From positions 310,001 to 374,000 of the forward strand of contig NZ_BMHI01000001.1 of assembly GCF_014640635.1 (NCBI RefSeq): a DNA stretch of 64,000 bases, read 5' to 3'. The notes beneath the pieces were generated by a model, which ran no database searches, was not told the DNA's origin, and worked only from the letters and a program-made list of their open reading frames with translations. Numbering within the stretch: position 1 is the stretch's first letter; the number at the start of each line of letters is the position of its first letter. The position numbers and the translations under genes were made by a program. Origin of the DNA: Flexivirga endophytica. Lineage in GTDB: Bacteria > Actinomycetota > Actinomycetes > Actinomycetales > Dermatophilaceae. Below are positions 1 through 12,133 of the stretch, one piece after another.

Positions 1-97
1 CGAGTCGAACTCGACCGGCCCGTCGTTGTCCGTCGGGGTGTGTGCCAGGCAAGGCCAACGCACCGTGACGACAAGCCGACGCCCGCGCAGCGACGAC

Positions 98-150
98 CAG
101 ATCAGGCGGTGGCACGAGCGAACTCGTGAGCTGTGCCACCACCCGATCTG
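98..150 (-). terminator. Hairpin downstream of pepN
   Basis: The arms GGTGGCAC (108-115) and GTGCCACC (133-140) are flanked by CAGATC and GATCTG, giving an interrupted stem-loop 22 bases beyond the pepN stop codon. There is no T-tract, as is common in high-GC bacteria. It is a plausible terminator for the minus-strand pepN transcript. Bases 1-97 show no gene that can be called with confidence. Confidence 0.5.
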
Positions 151-171
151 CGAGGAGCGGAGAGCAAAGAC

Positions 172-2778
<2,607 letters not shown>

Positions 2779-2843
2779 TACGAAAGCTCCGTCATCAAGG
2801 ATGGGGAAGTTGATCAGGACAAGAAACAGGAGGCGTGAACTGA

Positions 2844-2881
2844 GTTGTGCTGCTGGGCGGCTTGCTGCCCAGCAGCACAAC
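2844..2881. terminator. Perfect 15-bp inverted repeat between pepN and the exchanger gene
   Basis: GTTGTGCTGCTGGGC (2844-2858) pairs perfectly with 2867-2881 across an 8-base loop. It lies about 100 bases after the minus-strand exchanger gene and 66 bases before the pepN start. It is best read as a terminator for the exchanger transcript. A regulatory role in the pepN leader is possible. Confidence 0.55.
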
Positions 2882-2980
2882 GCAGGATATGCCTCATGGG
2901 ATGTGCGTCATCCTCGCACGACGGTCGGCGCGCCGACGCTCGAAGTGGTTCTGCTGCTGGTGCCGCGGCAGGCCCGAAGG

Positions 2981-4075
2981 TCAGTCCATCTCCACCGGGA
3001 CGGTCCCGAACACCTGCAGGCTGCCGATCCAATAGACGACGTAGAGGGCCATCAGCACGACACCGTGCCAGCGCTGCAGCCGACCTGTCGAGATGAAGGC
3101 GGCAGCGAGCCAGGTGAACACCGCCAGTGCCGGGAGATGCCACTTCAACACGTCAGTCCCGACCACGAGGCTGCCTGCCAGCGCGATCACGCCCAGCTTG
3201 CCGGTCGCCGCGAAGATCACACTGCCGACGATGTTGGCGACCCCGACCTCCGGGGCACCCTTCCGGATGGGCTCGACGGTCAAGAAGATGTCTTCGATCG
3301 TGAGCACCGCGGTGGCGATCGTGGCGCCGAAGACGGTCTCCTCGAGATCGAACTGCTCCAGGATGCCCTCGGTGCCGATCCCGAGCAGGGAGGCCCCAGC
3401 GATCAGCCCGACGAGAGCCAGGAGCGCCAGCCCGAGGCCGGGCCAGCCACCGATCACGCTCGCGAAGGGCAGTTTCTCGGAGAGGTCGCCGTTCGAGCCC
3501 GCTCCATCTCGTCGCGCGGTGTCGGCAACGGCGTTGCCCCCGGTACGCTCCGCGACCATCGTTCCGCCTGCGCCGGCGGCGCCTGCTTCCTGCAGAACGA
3601 AGGCCTCGTGCAACTCGGCGTCCCGGAAGACCGGACGGTCCGCCCGGGACTCCTGGACCACGACGTAGGCCAGAAATACCGCATACGCCGCGATCAACAG
3701 CACGCCATGAACCACGCTGAGCGGGGCGGCCAGCGAGAACCCGAGCATCACCAAGGGCGTGAGGGCGAAGCAGAAGAGGTAGTTGCGGGGAATGCTGACC
3801 TTGCACGGTGTGAGGATCGCCGCCAGTGCGAGCACCAGCCCGATCATGGAGAGCGCGGTGCCGAACACCACGCCCACCGCGACGCCGTCGAGATCCTCCA
3901 TGTTGAGGGCAACGCCGAAGATCACGTCGTCGAACTCGATGCCCGTGAAGACGACGGCGAGCAGGAACAGCGACACGCGCAGCCCCCGTGCGACCCCGAC
4001 CAGGTAGCCGATCAACTTCTCGGCGCTGTAGACCAGCAGTACCGCACCCGCCAGGAAGATCAGGATCGATGTCAT
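2981..4075 (-). CDS. Sodium/calcium exchanger family membrane protein
   Basis: This integral membrane protein of 364 residues has two homologous halves, each with about five hydrophobic segments, separated by a hydrophilic loop at roughly residues 145-205. Each half carries an acidic repeat motif, GIEFDD in the first and TIEDIF in the second. These occupy the place of the ion-binding alpha-repeats in the CaCA superfamily (YrbG-like). It probably exchanges a cation such as Ca2+ against Na+ or H+; the substrate cannot be told from sequence. The start is the ATG at 4075 (MTSILIFLAGAVLLVYSAEK). It stands alone. Bases 4076-4334, upstream of it and of the divergent reductase gene, hold no gene and presumably both promoters. 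Confidence 0.8.
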   Translation of the reverse strand: MTSILIFLAGAVLLVYSAEKLIGYLVGVARGLRVSLFLLAVVFTGIEFDDVIFGVALNMEDLDGVAVGVVFGTALSMIGLVLALAAILTPCKVSIPRNYLFCFALTPLVMLGFSLAAPLSVVHGVLLIAAYAVFLAYVVVQESRADRPVFRDAELHEAFVLQEAGAAGAGGTMVAERTGGNAVADTARRDGAGSNGDLSEKLPFASVIGGWPGLGLALLALVGLIAGASLLGIGTEGILEQFDLEETVFGATIATAVLTIEDIFLTVEPIRKGAPEVGVANIVGSVIFAATGKLGVIALAGSLVVGTDVLKWHLPALAVFTWLAAAFISTGRLQRWHGVVLMALYVVYWIGSLQVFGTVPVEMD

Positions 4076-4334
4076 GGTGGTCCGCCCTCAGCTCAGCTCG
4101 GTCTCGTCCCGATTCGCCAGGTGACGGCGGCGAGACAGTAACTCGTCGGAACCTATCCGGGGCGCAGTCGGGCGTACAGGGGTCGCCGCGGGCTCGTGTT
4201 CCGGTGCCGTTCGCGTGCCTCGACGCACCGCTCGTCGCACATCTGCATCGCAGTCGCCGAGGCGACGGCTGTCGTCCACAGCCCGAACGTCGCTCCGGAT
4301 GAGCGCACTCGGTGGTGGGTGGCAGGATTGGACC

Positions 4335-4982
4335 GTGACGAAAGACGATGCGCAGCAGCGCCAGCCCGCAGAGATGTTCTTCGACCCGTTGTGCCCTTGG
4401 GCGTGGATGACGTCGCGATGGCTGATGGAGGTTGAGAAGGTCCGCCCGATCGAGGTCACGTGGAGCGTGATGAGCCTCTCGGTCCTCAATGAGGGCAAGG
4501 ACGACCTGCCCGAGAGCTACCGCGAACTGCTCGACCGCGGCTGGGGCCCGGTCCGGGTCGTCATCGCCGCGGCGCGTGAGCACGGCGACGAATACAAGAA
4601 GAAGCTGTATGACGCCATCGGCACCCGCCTGCACCCTGGTGAGATGGGCGGCACGGACGAGGGCCAGCGCAAGGCGGTCGTCGAGTCCTTGGAAGAGGTA
4701 GGACTGCCGGCCGAGTTGATCGACTTCTACGACAACGTCCCTGGCGACGAGATCGACAAGGAGCTGCGGGCGTCCCACGAACGCGGCATCAGCCTGGTCG
4801 GCGAGGACGTCGGCACCCCGGTCGTGTCGTTCGGCGACATCGCGTTCTTCGGCCCGGTGGTGACGCCGGCCCCCAAGGGCGAGGCTGCCGGCAAATTGTG
4901 GGACGGCTGCCTGCTCGTTGCGGGCACCCCGGGTTTCTACGAGATCAAGCGCACCCGTACCGCGGGTCCGGACTTCAGCTGA
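4335..4982 (+). CDS. Rv2466c-like DsbA-family (mycothiol-linked) reductase
   Basis: This 215-residue thioredoxin-fold protein matches the Mycobacterium tuberculosis Rv2466c family along its length, including FDPLCPWAW, WGPVRV, GEDVGTP, FFGPV, GKLWD and IKRTRT. Rv2466c is a mycothiol-dependent nitroreductase/oxidoreductase with a CPWC site. Here the motif is C20-P-W-A23, so the nucleophilic Cys remains but the resolving Cys is Ala, which implies a monothiol mechanism using mycothiol. I recall CPWA versions in other actinobacteria, so this may be a subfamily trait. The start is GTG at 4335 (VTKDDAQQRQPAE); upstream in-frame starts give only Arg/Ser-rich non-homologous sequence. rpiB follows 12 bases downstream, so they are likely co-transcribed. 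Confidence 0.88.
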   Translation: MTKDDAQQRQPAEMFFDPLCPWAWMTSRWLMEVEKVRPIEVTWSVMSLSVLNEGKDDLPESYRELLDRGWGPVRVVIAAAREHGDEYKKKLYDAIGTRLHPGEMGGTDEGQRKAVVESLEEVGLPAELIDFYDNVPGDEIDKELRASHERGISLVGEDVGTPVVSFGDIAFFGPVVTPAPKGEAAGKLWDGCLLVAGTPGFYEIKRTRTAGPDFS

Positions 4983-4994
4983 GGAGCAGCAACG

Positions 4995-5462
4995 ATGCGA
5001 GTGCACATCGGTGGCGACCACGCGGCATACGAACTGCAGCGGGCGCTGGTGGGTTGGCTGACCGAGGAGGGCCACGACGTGGTCGACCATGGGGCCAAGG
5101 AGTATGACGAGCTCGACGACTATCCGGTCTTCGTGCTGCGCGCGGCCGAGGGCGTCGCGGCCGACGCGGGCTCGCTGGGCGTCGTGCTCGGCGGCTCCGG
5201 CAATGGCGAGCAGATGGCCGCCAACAAGGTCGAGGGCATCCGCGCCGCGCTGTGCTACAACGCGGAGCTGGCGCAGCTCGCGCGACAGCACAACAACGCG
5301 CAGGTCATCTCCATCGGCGGCCGGTTCAACACCGTCGATGAGGCCAAGGAAATGGTGCGGGTGTTCCTGGAGACGCCGTTCTCCGGAGCGGACCGTCACC
5401 AGCGCCGGATCGACATGGTCGAGGACTACGAGAAGGCCGGTCAGCTGCCCCCTGAGCGGTGA
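4995..5462 (+). CDS. rpiB: Ribose-5-phosphate isomerase B
   Basis: RpiB interconverts ribose-5-phosphate and ribulose-5-phosphate in the non-oxidative pentose phosphate pathway. The N-terminus has the GGDHAAYELQ phosphate-binding start, then VLGGSGNGEQMAANK and the RHQRRIDMVEDYE C-terminal segment typical of the RpiB/LacAB family. The length of 155 residues is normal. The ATG at 4995 is preceded by GAGGAG, which overlaps the stop region of the reductase gene and suggests one transcript. ALCYN corresponds to the region that carries the catalytic Cys in many RpiB enzymes. Confidence 0.95.
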   Translation: MRVHIGGDHAAYELQRALVGWLTEEGHDVVDHGAKEYDELDDYPVFVLRAAEGVAADAGSLGVVLGGSGNGEQMAANKVEGIRAALCYNAELAQLARQHNNAQVISIGGRFNTVDEAKEMVRVFLETPFSGADRHQRRIDMVEDYEKAGQLPPER

Positions 5463-5555
5463 CCGCGAACCTTATCCCATGGATTTGGTTTGGGATGGGT
5501 AAGAAGTCGGTAAATTCTATCGATCTCGGTGCCAGTCGGGCGTCAGGATCACCGC

Positions 5556-6644
5556 ATGGCCATCGATCTCTCGCTTGCTCCGCGACGGCTCGCCCGTCCG
5601 TCTGCGGCGACCGTTCGACCCGGATCTGATGCCGCGACCGGCGCACTCGTGTGCCTCGTCATGCTCGTGGGGCTCGCCACGGTTGCCTGGCCGAGCGATG
5701 TCACCTTCGCGTTGTTCATCCCGCTCGCGGTCGCCGCGCGCATGGTGCTGTCGAGTCGTCGCACCGCGTTGGTGTTCGGCGCGGTCGGGGCCGTCTACCT
5801 GATCAGCGCGATCGACAGTGGCCGGCCGGAGTCTTTCGCGCTCGGGTTGGTCCTGGCCGCCACGATGGGCGTCGTATCGGTCGTCGACCGGCGCCATACA
5901 CGTGCCGGGGTGACCACCGCCGTCGGTGGCTCGATGCTGATGGACCTGCGTGAGCGCCTGCGGGTGCAGGGGCAGCTGCCGATCCTGCCGAAGGGCTGGA
6001 ACGTCGAGGCCAGCGTGCAGCCGGCCTACGGCGACTCGTTCTCGGGGGACTTCGTGGTCGGCAACAGTCCGACGCGTGATCGCTTCGACCTGGCGCTGGT
6101 GGACGTCTCGGGCAAGGGGTGGACCGCCGGCACCCGGTCGCTGCTCCTGGGCGGCGCCTTCGCCGGCCTGCTCGGCGCGATGGAGCCCGACAGGTTCCTG
6201 CCCGCCGCCAACGACTACCTGATGCGGCAGGGCTGGTCCGAAGGCTTCGCGACCGCGGTGCATGCCTCGGTCGATCTGACCAGCGGCAACTACAGCCTCG
6301 GCTCCGCCGGGCATCCGCCGGCCATGCACTTCCATGCAGGCTCCGGTCGCTTCGCACCGATCGATGGTGCGTCCGGTGTCGCGCTCGGGATCCTGGACCG
6401 GCAGTCGGCCGACGACTTCGTGCGTGTGACGGGTCGCCTCGAGCGCGGCGACGCCCTGTTGCTCTTCACCGACGGTGTCATCGAGCAGCCGGGTATGGAC
6501 ATGATGCAGGGCGTTGACCGGATGCTCGGTCACGCCGACCGCGCGCTCGCCGTCGGCGCTCGGGGTGCGGCGACCCGGATCTGCACCATGGGCAGTGGGG
6601 GACTGGCCGACGACCGCGCGGTCGTGGTGATCTGGCGCGAGTGA
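5556..6644 (+). CDS. Membrane-associated PP2C-type (SpoIIE) phosphatase
   Basis: The 362-residue product begins with hydrophobic segments (about residues 30-115, likely three to four membrane spans) followed by a SpoIIE/PP2C domain. Recognisable elements are QPAYGDSFSGDF, LALVDVSGKGW, SLGSAGHPPAMH, LLLFTDGVIE and DDRAVVVIW. They contain the Asp/Gly residues that hold two metal ions in PPM phosphatases. Such proteins dephosphorylate anti-anti-sigma factors in partner-switching stress pathways, but no RsbV/RsbW gene is present in the window. The ATG at 5556 with AGGA upstream is preferred over the GTG at 5529. A strong hairpin follows. Confidence 0.85.
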   Translation: MAIDLSLAPRRLARPSAATVRPGSDAATGALVCLVMLVGLATVAWPSDVTFALFIPLAVAARMVLSSRRTALVFGAVGAVYLISAIDSGRPESFALGLVLAATMGVVSVVDRRHTRAGVTTAVGGSMLMDLRERLRVQGQLPILPKGWNVEASVQPAYGDSFSGDFVVGNSPTRDRFDLALVDVSGKGWTAGTRSLLLGGAFAGLLGAMEPDRFLPAANDYLMRQGWSEGFATAVHASVDLTSGNYSLGSAGHPPAMHFHAGSGRFAPIDGASGVALGILDRQSADDFVRVTGRLERGDALLLFTDGVIEQPGMDMMQGVDRMLGHADRALAVGARGAATRICTMGSGGLADDRAVVVIWRE

Positions 6645-6676
6645 TCGCGCTGCTCGACTCCCCGTCAGGACAACGT

Positions 6677-6709
6677 TGAAGGGCCCGGGTGTGAAACCCG
6701 GGCCCTTCA
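6677..6709. terminator. Bidirectional terminator, 14-bp stem
   Basis: TGAAGGGCCCGGGT (6677-6690) pairs perfectly with 6696-6709 across a 5-base loop. It separates the convergent phosphatase gene (stop 6644) and the small antitoxin-like gene (stop 6727), so it can serve both. Confidence 0.8.
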
Positions 6710-6726
6710 GTGTTGCTTGCGGTGGA

Positions 6727-6906
6727 TCAGAGGTCGCCGAGCTTGTCCTTGGCGGCGTCCTGGCCACTGTCGATCTTGTCGGAGTACTTGCCACCGGTCT
6801 TGTCGTCGATGGCGTCCCCGGCCTGGTCGACGCCGTCCTCGATCTTGTCCTGGTTGTCCCCGGCGAGGTCGGAAATCTTGTCCTTGGCGCTGTCGAAAAG
6901 ACCCAT
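6727..6906 (-). CDS. Small antitoxin-like protein (MT0933/Rv0909 family)
   Basis: This 59-residue, highly charged protein starts MGLFDSAKDKISDLAGDNQD and continues with Lys/Asp/Gly-rich helices (DAIDDKTGGKYSDKID). It resembles the MT0933-like antitoxin family (PF14013), whose mycobacterial member Rv0909 is paired with a toxin. No toxin gene lies next to it here, so it may act outside a classical pair. The ATG at 6906 has a near-consensus AAGGAGAT ribosome site seven to eight bases upstream, which supports it as a well-translated small gene. A CsbD-like stress protein is the main alternative. Confidence 0.75.
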   Translation of the reverse strand: MGLFDSAKDKISDLAGDNQDKIEDGVDQAGDAIDDKTGGKYSDKIDSGQDAAKDKLGDL

Positions 6907-7205
6907 TGGATATCTCCTTCGAATTACCGCCGGCCGATCGCCGACGTCCTGACCCTTGCACCCTCGCACATTTTCCCGGCGAGAGTCGATACCCGCAACG
7001 ACGATTTCTACTGATTGGTAAGTAGCGCTCGCGGGCCAGTGAATCAACGGCGACGGGGCCGGAAACGAAGGACCACACCGAGACGACGGCGAAGAGACGC
7101 TGCCGATCGGGCCGAGTCGGTAACGAAGAACAATGGCGCAGCGACGATGCCGGCGGCGCGAGCCTGCGAGCGCCGGGGGAGGAGGAGCGCAGCCCAAGGA
7201 AACAG
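6907..7205. other. Non-coding stretch, no gene recognised
   Basis: About 300 bases between the antitoxin-like gene and the palindrome at tRNA-Gly carry only open frames rich in Arg/Ser without homology or ribosome sites. The part next to 6906 must hold the promoter of the small minus-strand gene. Confidence 0.5.
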
Positions 7206-7271
7206 CCGCTCGACAGAAGAAGGAGGTCCCAGGCGCGATCGCGCCTGGGACCTCCTTCTTCTGTCGAGCGG
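7206..7271. repeat. 66-bp perfect palindrome without spacer at the tRNA-Gly 3' end
   Basis: Bases 7206-7238 are the exact reverse complement of 7239-7271, centred on GCGATCGC at 7238/7239. The right end runs five bases into the tRNA-Gly gene (3' end of the tRNA at 7267). Transcribed from the minus strand it folds into a 30-plus bp hairpin directly after the tRNA. A terminator or processing signal is likely, but the arm length is far above what termination needs. Confidence 0.9.
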
Positions 7272-7337
7272 GCGACGAGAATCGAACTCGCGTAATCAGT
7301 TTGGAAGACTGAGGCTCTACCATTGAGCTACGCCCGC
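7267..7337 (-). tRNA. tRNA-Gly (anticodon TCC)
   Basis: Read on the minus strand, the acceptor GCGGGCG (7337-7331) pairs with CGCCCGC (7274-7268). The D-arm has GCTC/GAGC with AATGGTA. The anticodon arm is TCAGT-CTTCCAA-ACTGA with anticodon TCC, and the T-arm has TTCGATT. The length is 71 bases with a T discriminator, and CCA is not encoded. The 3' end overlaps the 66-bp palindrome. Confidence 0.96.
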
Positions 7338-7436
7338 GTGGTTGAAACGACCGCCGATGTGCGGTCGCGCTAACCGAGGCGTTAGCCTACTGCCCGCCCG
7401 CAAGTGCGCCAAACCGGCTCCGCGTGCGGCGTATGA

Positions 7437-7510
7437 CGGGGTATGGCGCAGCTTGGTAGCGCGTCCGCTTTGGGAGCGGAAGGCCGCCGGTTCGAATCCG
7501 GCTACCCCGA
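7437..7510 (+). tRNA. tRNA-Pro (anticodon TGG)
   Basis: The cloverleaf is complete: acceptor CGGGGTA/TACCCCG, D-arm GCGC/GCGC, anticodon arm TCCGC-TTTGGGA-GCGGA (anticodon TGG), and T-arm CCGG-TTCGAAT-CCGG. The length is 74 bases with discriminator A; CCA is not encoded. It lies about 95 bases before trigger factor. Confidence 0.96.
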
Positions 7511-7604
7511 CAGCTAGCATTACCTGTTAGTGCGGCGCGTGTCGTCGTAGTAGATCGGGCTTCGTGCGCCGGAGCCGAACCACCACCAATTTGGAGTCCC
7601 TGCA

Positions 7605-8984
7605 GTGAAGAGTGCCGTCGAGAAGTTGGGTCCGACCCGCGTCAAGCTTTCCGTGGAGGTCCCTTACGAGGAGCTGAAGCCGAGCGTCGACGAGGCGTAC
7701 AAGGCCATCGGCTCCCAGATCCAGGTGCCAGGCTTCCGCAAGGGCAAGGTGCCGGCTCGGATCATCGACCAGCGCATCGGCCGCCCCGCAGTGCTGCAGG
7801 AGGCCATCAACGAGGCACTGCCGACGTTCTACAGCCAGGCCCTGGTCGAGAACGAGCTGCGCCCGATGGGCCAGCCGGAGGTCGAGGTCACCGAGGTGCC
7901 AGTCGACGACGAGCAGCCGCTGAAGTTCGACGCGGAGCTGGACACCGCGCCGGAGTTCGACCTGCCCGACTTCTCGCAGATCACCGTCGAGGTCGACCCG
8001 TTCGAGGTCGCCGACGAGGACGTCGACAAGGAGTTCGACGCGCTGCGTGAGCGCTTCGGCACGCTGGCCGGCGTCGACCGCGCGGCTGCCGACGGTGACT
8101 CGGTAACCATCGACCTGAAGGCGACGATCGACGACGAGGACATCGACGACGTCTCCGGCATCAACTACGTGATCGGTTCGGGCAACATGCTCGAGGGAAT
8201 GGACGAGGCGCTCGCGGGCCTGTCCGCCGGCGACACCAAGACGTTCAAGGCACCGCTCGCCGGTGGCGAGCACCAGGGCCGGGACGCCGACATCACCGTG
8301 ACGGTGCAGGCCGTCAAGGAGCGCCAGCTGCCCGAGCTCGACGACGACTTCGCGCAGATGGCTTCCGAGCACGACACGCTCGACGAGATGCGCGCCGAGG
8401 TCACCGAGCAGGTCACCCGCACCAAGCGTTTCGAGCAGGGTGTGCAGGCGCGCGACAAGGCGCTGGACCACCTGCTGGAGACCCTCGACCTGCCAATGCC
8501 GGAGAAGGTCATCGAGAGCGAGGTGCACCAGCACCTGGAGAACGAAGACCGCCTCGAGGACGACGAGCACCGCGCCGAGGTCGACGAGTCGACCCGCAAG
8601 TCGCTCAAGACCCAGCTGATCCTGGACAAGCTCGTCGAGCGTGACGACGTGCAGGTGTCGCAGGAAGAGCTGATCGAGTACATCGTCATGTCGGCCTCGC
8701 AGTACGGCATGGACCCCAACCAGTTCGCACAGACGCTCGACCAGCAGGGTCAGGTGCCGGCGATCATGGGCGAGGTCGCCCGCCGCAAGGCGCTGGCATC
8801 GATCCTGGACGAGATCAAGGTCGTCGACACCGACGGCAACGACGTCGACCTGAGCGAGCTGGACGACGACGAGGACGAGGACACCGAGGGCGCGACCGCC
8901 GAGGCGGCCGACGAGTCCGACGAGTCCGCGGACGACAGCTCGCAGGAGCCGTCGGACGAGAAGAAGGACGACGCTACCGTCTGA
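7605..8984 (+). CDS. tig: Trigger factor, ribosome-associated chaperone and prolyl isomerase
   Basis: Trigger factor binds the ribosomal exit tunnel and shields nascent chains. The N-terminal domain contains the ribosome-docking loop GFRKGKVP near residue 45. The FKBP-like isomerase domain follows at about 155-240, and then a long helical C-terminal domain. Residues after about 415 form a strongly acidic Asp/Glu/Ser tail ending EKKDDATV, common in actinobacterial homologues. Length is 459. The start is GTG at 7605 ([15 protein letters not shown]), after GGAGT. It precedes clpP1-clpP2-clpX, the usual quality-control neighbourhood, with a hairpin in between. Confidence 0.97.
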   Translation: MKSAVEKLGPTRVKLSVEVPYEELKPSVDEAYKAIGSQIQVPGFRKGKVPARIIDQRIGRPAVLQEAINEALPTFYSQALVENELRPMGQPEVEVTEVPVDDEQPLKFDAELDTAPEFDLPDFSQITVEVDPFEVADEDVDKEFDALRERFGTLAGVDRAAADGDSVTIDLKATIDDEDIDDVSGINYVIGSGNMLEGMDEALAGLSAGDTKTFKAPLAGGEHQGRDADITVTVQAVKERQLPELDDDFAQMASEHDTLDEMRAEVTEQVTRTKRFEQGVQARDKALDHLLETLDLPMPEKVIESEVHQHLENEDRLEDDEHRAEVDESTRKSLKTQLILDKLVERDDVQVSQEELIEYIVMSASQYGMDPNQFAQTLDQQGQVPAIMGEVARRKALASILDEIKVVDTDGNDVDLSELDDDEDEDTEGATAEAADESDESADDSSQEPSDEKKDDATV

Positions 8985-9014
8985 GGCGTCACCCGCCATA
9001 CCTCCGCTGTATGA

Positions 9015-9053
9015 CGAAACCCCTTCCGCACCGCAGGCGTGGGAGGGGTTTCG
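9015..9053 (+). terminator. Terminator hairpin after tig
   Basis: CGAAACCCCTTCC (9015-9027) pairs with GGGAGGGGTTTCG (9041-9053) with one wobble. It is about 30 bases past the tig stop and before the clpP1 promoter region. Confidence 0.75.
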
Positions 9054-9198
9054 CACGTCCGCAGCCGGCCACAATTCCGCCGTGGGCGAACATGGCCCGA
9101 ACCGGGGAGTTAGTTCGGTGGTGCGGGCGTTAAGGTCCAGTGAGATCACACATCAACGAAATGATGGAGACGCGGTGAGCAACGCACAGGAGGTGTCC

Positions 9199-9786
9199 AT
9201 GGCCACCGAAGGACAAGTTGGCTTGGACGATCAGATCTACAACCGGCTGCTCAAGGAACGAATCATCTTCCTCGGCTCCGACGTCCGCGACGACAACGCC
9301 AACGCGATCTGCGCCCAGTTGTTGCTGCTCGCGGCGGAGGACCCGGAGAAGGACATCTGGCTCTACATCAACAGCCCCGGAGGTTCGATCTCTGCGGGTA
9401 TGGCGATCTTCGACACCATGAACTGGATCCCCAACGACGTCGCCACCGTCGCGATGGGTATGGCGGCCAGCATGGGCCAGTTCCTGCTGTCGGCCGGCAC
9501 ACAGGGCAAGCGTTACGCGACGCCGCACGCGCGGGTGATGATGCACCAGCCGTCCGGTGGCATCGGCGGCACCGCCTCGGACATCAAGATCCAGGCCGAG
9601 CAGCTGGTCTTCATCAAGAAGCAGATGGCCGAGCTGATCGCCGAGCACACCGGTCAGACGGTGGAGCAGATCGAGAAGGACTCCGACCGCGACCGCTGGT
9701 TCTCGGCGGAGGAGGCCAAGGACTACGGCTTCGTCGACCACGTCTTCGAGCGGTCCACCGACGCACCGGGTCGGAGTAACTCATGA
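9199..9786 (+). CDS. clpP1: ATP-dependent Clp protease proteolytic subunit 1
   Basis: This is a serine peptidase subunit of the Clp barrel. The catalytic triad is visible as Ser91 in GMAASMGQF, His116 in MMHQPSGG and Asp165 in SDRDRWF. The chosen start, ATG at 9199 ([11 protein letters not shown]), follows a very strong AGGAGGT ribosome site and gives 195 residues, the normal size; upstream in-frame starts lengthen it without homology. It overlaps clpP2 by four bases (ATGA), so the two subunits are translationally coupled, in keeping with the mixed ClpP1P2 complex known in actinobacteria. Confidence 0.97.
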   Translation: MATEGQVGLDDQIYNRLLKERIIFLGSDVRDDNANAICAQLLLLAAEDPEKDIWLYINSPGGSISAGMAIFDTMNWIPNDVATVAMGMAASMGQFLLSAGTQGKRYATPHARVMMHQPSGGIGGTASDIKIQAEQLVFIKKQMAELIAEHTGQTVEQIEKDSDRDRWFSAEEAKDYGFVDHVFERSTDAPGRSNS

Positions 9787-10451
9787 TCAACAGCTTTGGA
9801 GCACAGATGAATTCGCCGTATGCCGGGGTGAGTGTCCCGCAACCGAGCAGCCGTTACATCCTGCCGCAGTTCGAGGAGCGCACGTCCTACGGCATGAAGC
9901 GCTCGGACCCCTACAACAAGCTGTTCGAGGACCGCATCATCTTCCTCGGCGTGCAGGTCGACGACGCATCCGCCGACGACATCATCGCCCAGCTGATCGT
10001 GTTGGAGAGTCAGGACCCGGACCGGGACATCCTGATGTACATCAACTCTCCCGGTGGCTCGTTCACCGCGTTGACCGCGATCTACGACACGATGCAATAC
10101 ATCCAGCCGGACGTGCAGACGTTCGTCATCGGTCAGGCGGCTTCGGCCGCCGCGGTGCTGCTGGGTGCGGGCTCACCGGGCAAACGGTTCGCGCTGCCCA
10201 ACGCGCGCATCCTGATCCACCAGCCCTCGATGGAGGGCGCCGGCGGCACCGCATCGGACCTGGAGATCACCGCCAACGAGGTCTTCCGGATGCGTGAGTG
10301 GCTGGAAGCGACCTGGGCCAAGCACACCGGTCGCACGCCGGAGCAGGTCAAGCAGGACATCGAGCGCGACAAGATCCTGACCGCCGAAGAGGCCAAGGAG
10401 TACGGCCTCATCGACCAGGTGCTGAGCAGCCGCAAGGCCTCGGCGCAGTAG
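9783..10451 (+). CDS. clpP2: ATP-dependent Clp protease proteolytic subunit 2
   Basis: This is the second ClpP paralogue, 222 residues. Ser121 lies in [10 protein letters not shown], His146 in LIHQPSMEG, and the Asp in the [13 protein letters not shown] segment. It has about 45 extra N-terminal residues relative to ClpP1, probably processed, as in other actinobacterial ClpP2 proteins. The start ATG at 9783 overlaps the clpP1 stop. In studied actinobacteria the active protease is a ring of ClpP1 stacked on a ring of ClpP2, with ClpX or ClpC docking on ClpP2. clpX follows about 330 bases later after a terminator and a repeat element. Confidence 0.97.
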   Translation: MINSFGAQMNSPYAGVSVPQPSSRYILPQFEERTSYGMKRSDPYNKLFEDRIIFLGVQVDDASADDIIAQLIVLESQDPDRDILMYINSPGGSFTALTAIYDTMQYIQPDVQTFVIGQAASAAAVLLGAGSPGKRFALPNARILIHQPSMEGAGGTASDLEITANEVFRMREWLEATWAKHTGRTPEQVKQDIERDKILTAEEAKEYGLIDQVLSSRKASAQ

Positions 10452-10464
10452 TTCGCAACGTTTC

Positions 10465-10486
10465 GCACGGCACGCTGGTGTCGTGC
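10465..10486 (+). terminator. Short hairpin after clpP2
   Basis: GCACGGCAC (10465-10473) pairs with GTGTCGTGC (10478-10486), with one wobble and a 4-base loop, 13 bases after the clpP2 stop. It directly abuts the nested palindrome that follows, so the two together may form the terminator. Confidence 0.6.
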
Positions 10487-10555
10487 CGAATGACGGCTTC
10501 TTCGGCGAGCGACGGTCTGCAAGGGGCCGTCGCTCGGCGAGGGAGCCGTCATTCG
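10487..10555. repeat. Nested palindrome, family A copy 1
   Basis: The outer arms CGAATGACGGCT (10487-10498) and AGCCGTCATTCG (10544-10555) enclose inner arms CGAGCGACGG and CCGTCGCTCG. Outer and inner arms share a GARYGACGG core, so the layout is A1-A2-A2'-A1'. The same family recurs at 19046-19111. It lies between clpP2 and clpX. The remaining 225 bases before clpX presumably contain its promoter; three CATACGMNG-type strings occur at 10735-10767. Confidence 0.8.
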
Positions 10556-10780
10556 CGTTCGCGCCGGCGCCGTGCGGTGGCCGGAGGCCGCGCCAAGCAT
10601 TCCGCCCTGAGCGGACAGGCGTGACTTGATGTGCGACACCGGGTTTCAATGGAACCTGCATCGGTCGGCGCACGGTAGCGTCGGCCGGACACAGATCACG
10701 ACGGATCGTCATCCGCGCCCGGATGACAGCACGACATACGCAGCACCACATACGCAGCACGGCATACGACTGGAGGGCAC

Positions 10781-12070
<1,290 letters not shown>

Positions 12071-12090
12071 CACGGAGCCGACTCAGCTCC

Positions 12091-12133
12091 GGAGACGCCC
12101 GGCACCGATCACCGATCGGTGCCGGGCGTCTCC
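12091..12133. terminator. Terminator after clpX, 19-bp perfect stem
   Basis: GGAGACGCCCGGCACCGAT (12091-12109) pairs perfectly with 12115-12133 across a 5-base loop and is followed by TTGT. Its right half also encodes the last residues of the convergent minus-strand membrane protein, so both transcripts end here. Confidence 0.85.

Noticed and set aside
1-97. Possible end of a gene at the window edge
   Set aside because: A short minus-strand frame (TDNDGPVEFDS) looks protein-like but is too short to assign.
7015-7326. 103-codon plus-strand frame across tRNA-Gly
   Set aside because: Arg/Ser-rich, overlaps the palindrome and the tRNA; not a gene.
7527-9149. 540-codon minus-strand frame opposite trigger factor
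   Set aside because: Low-complexity Leu/Val/Asp/Arg shadow of tig; no ribosome site or homology.
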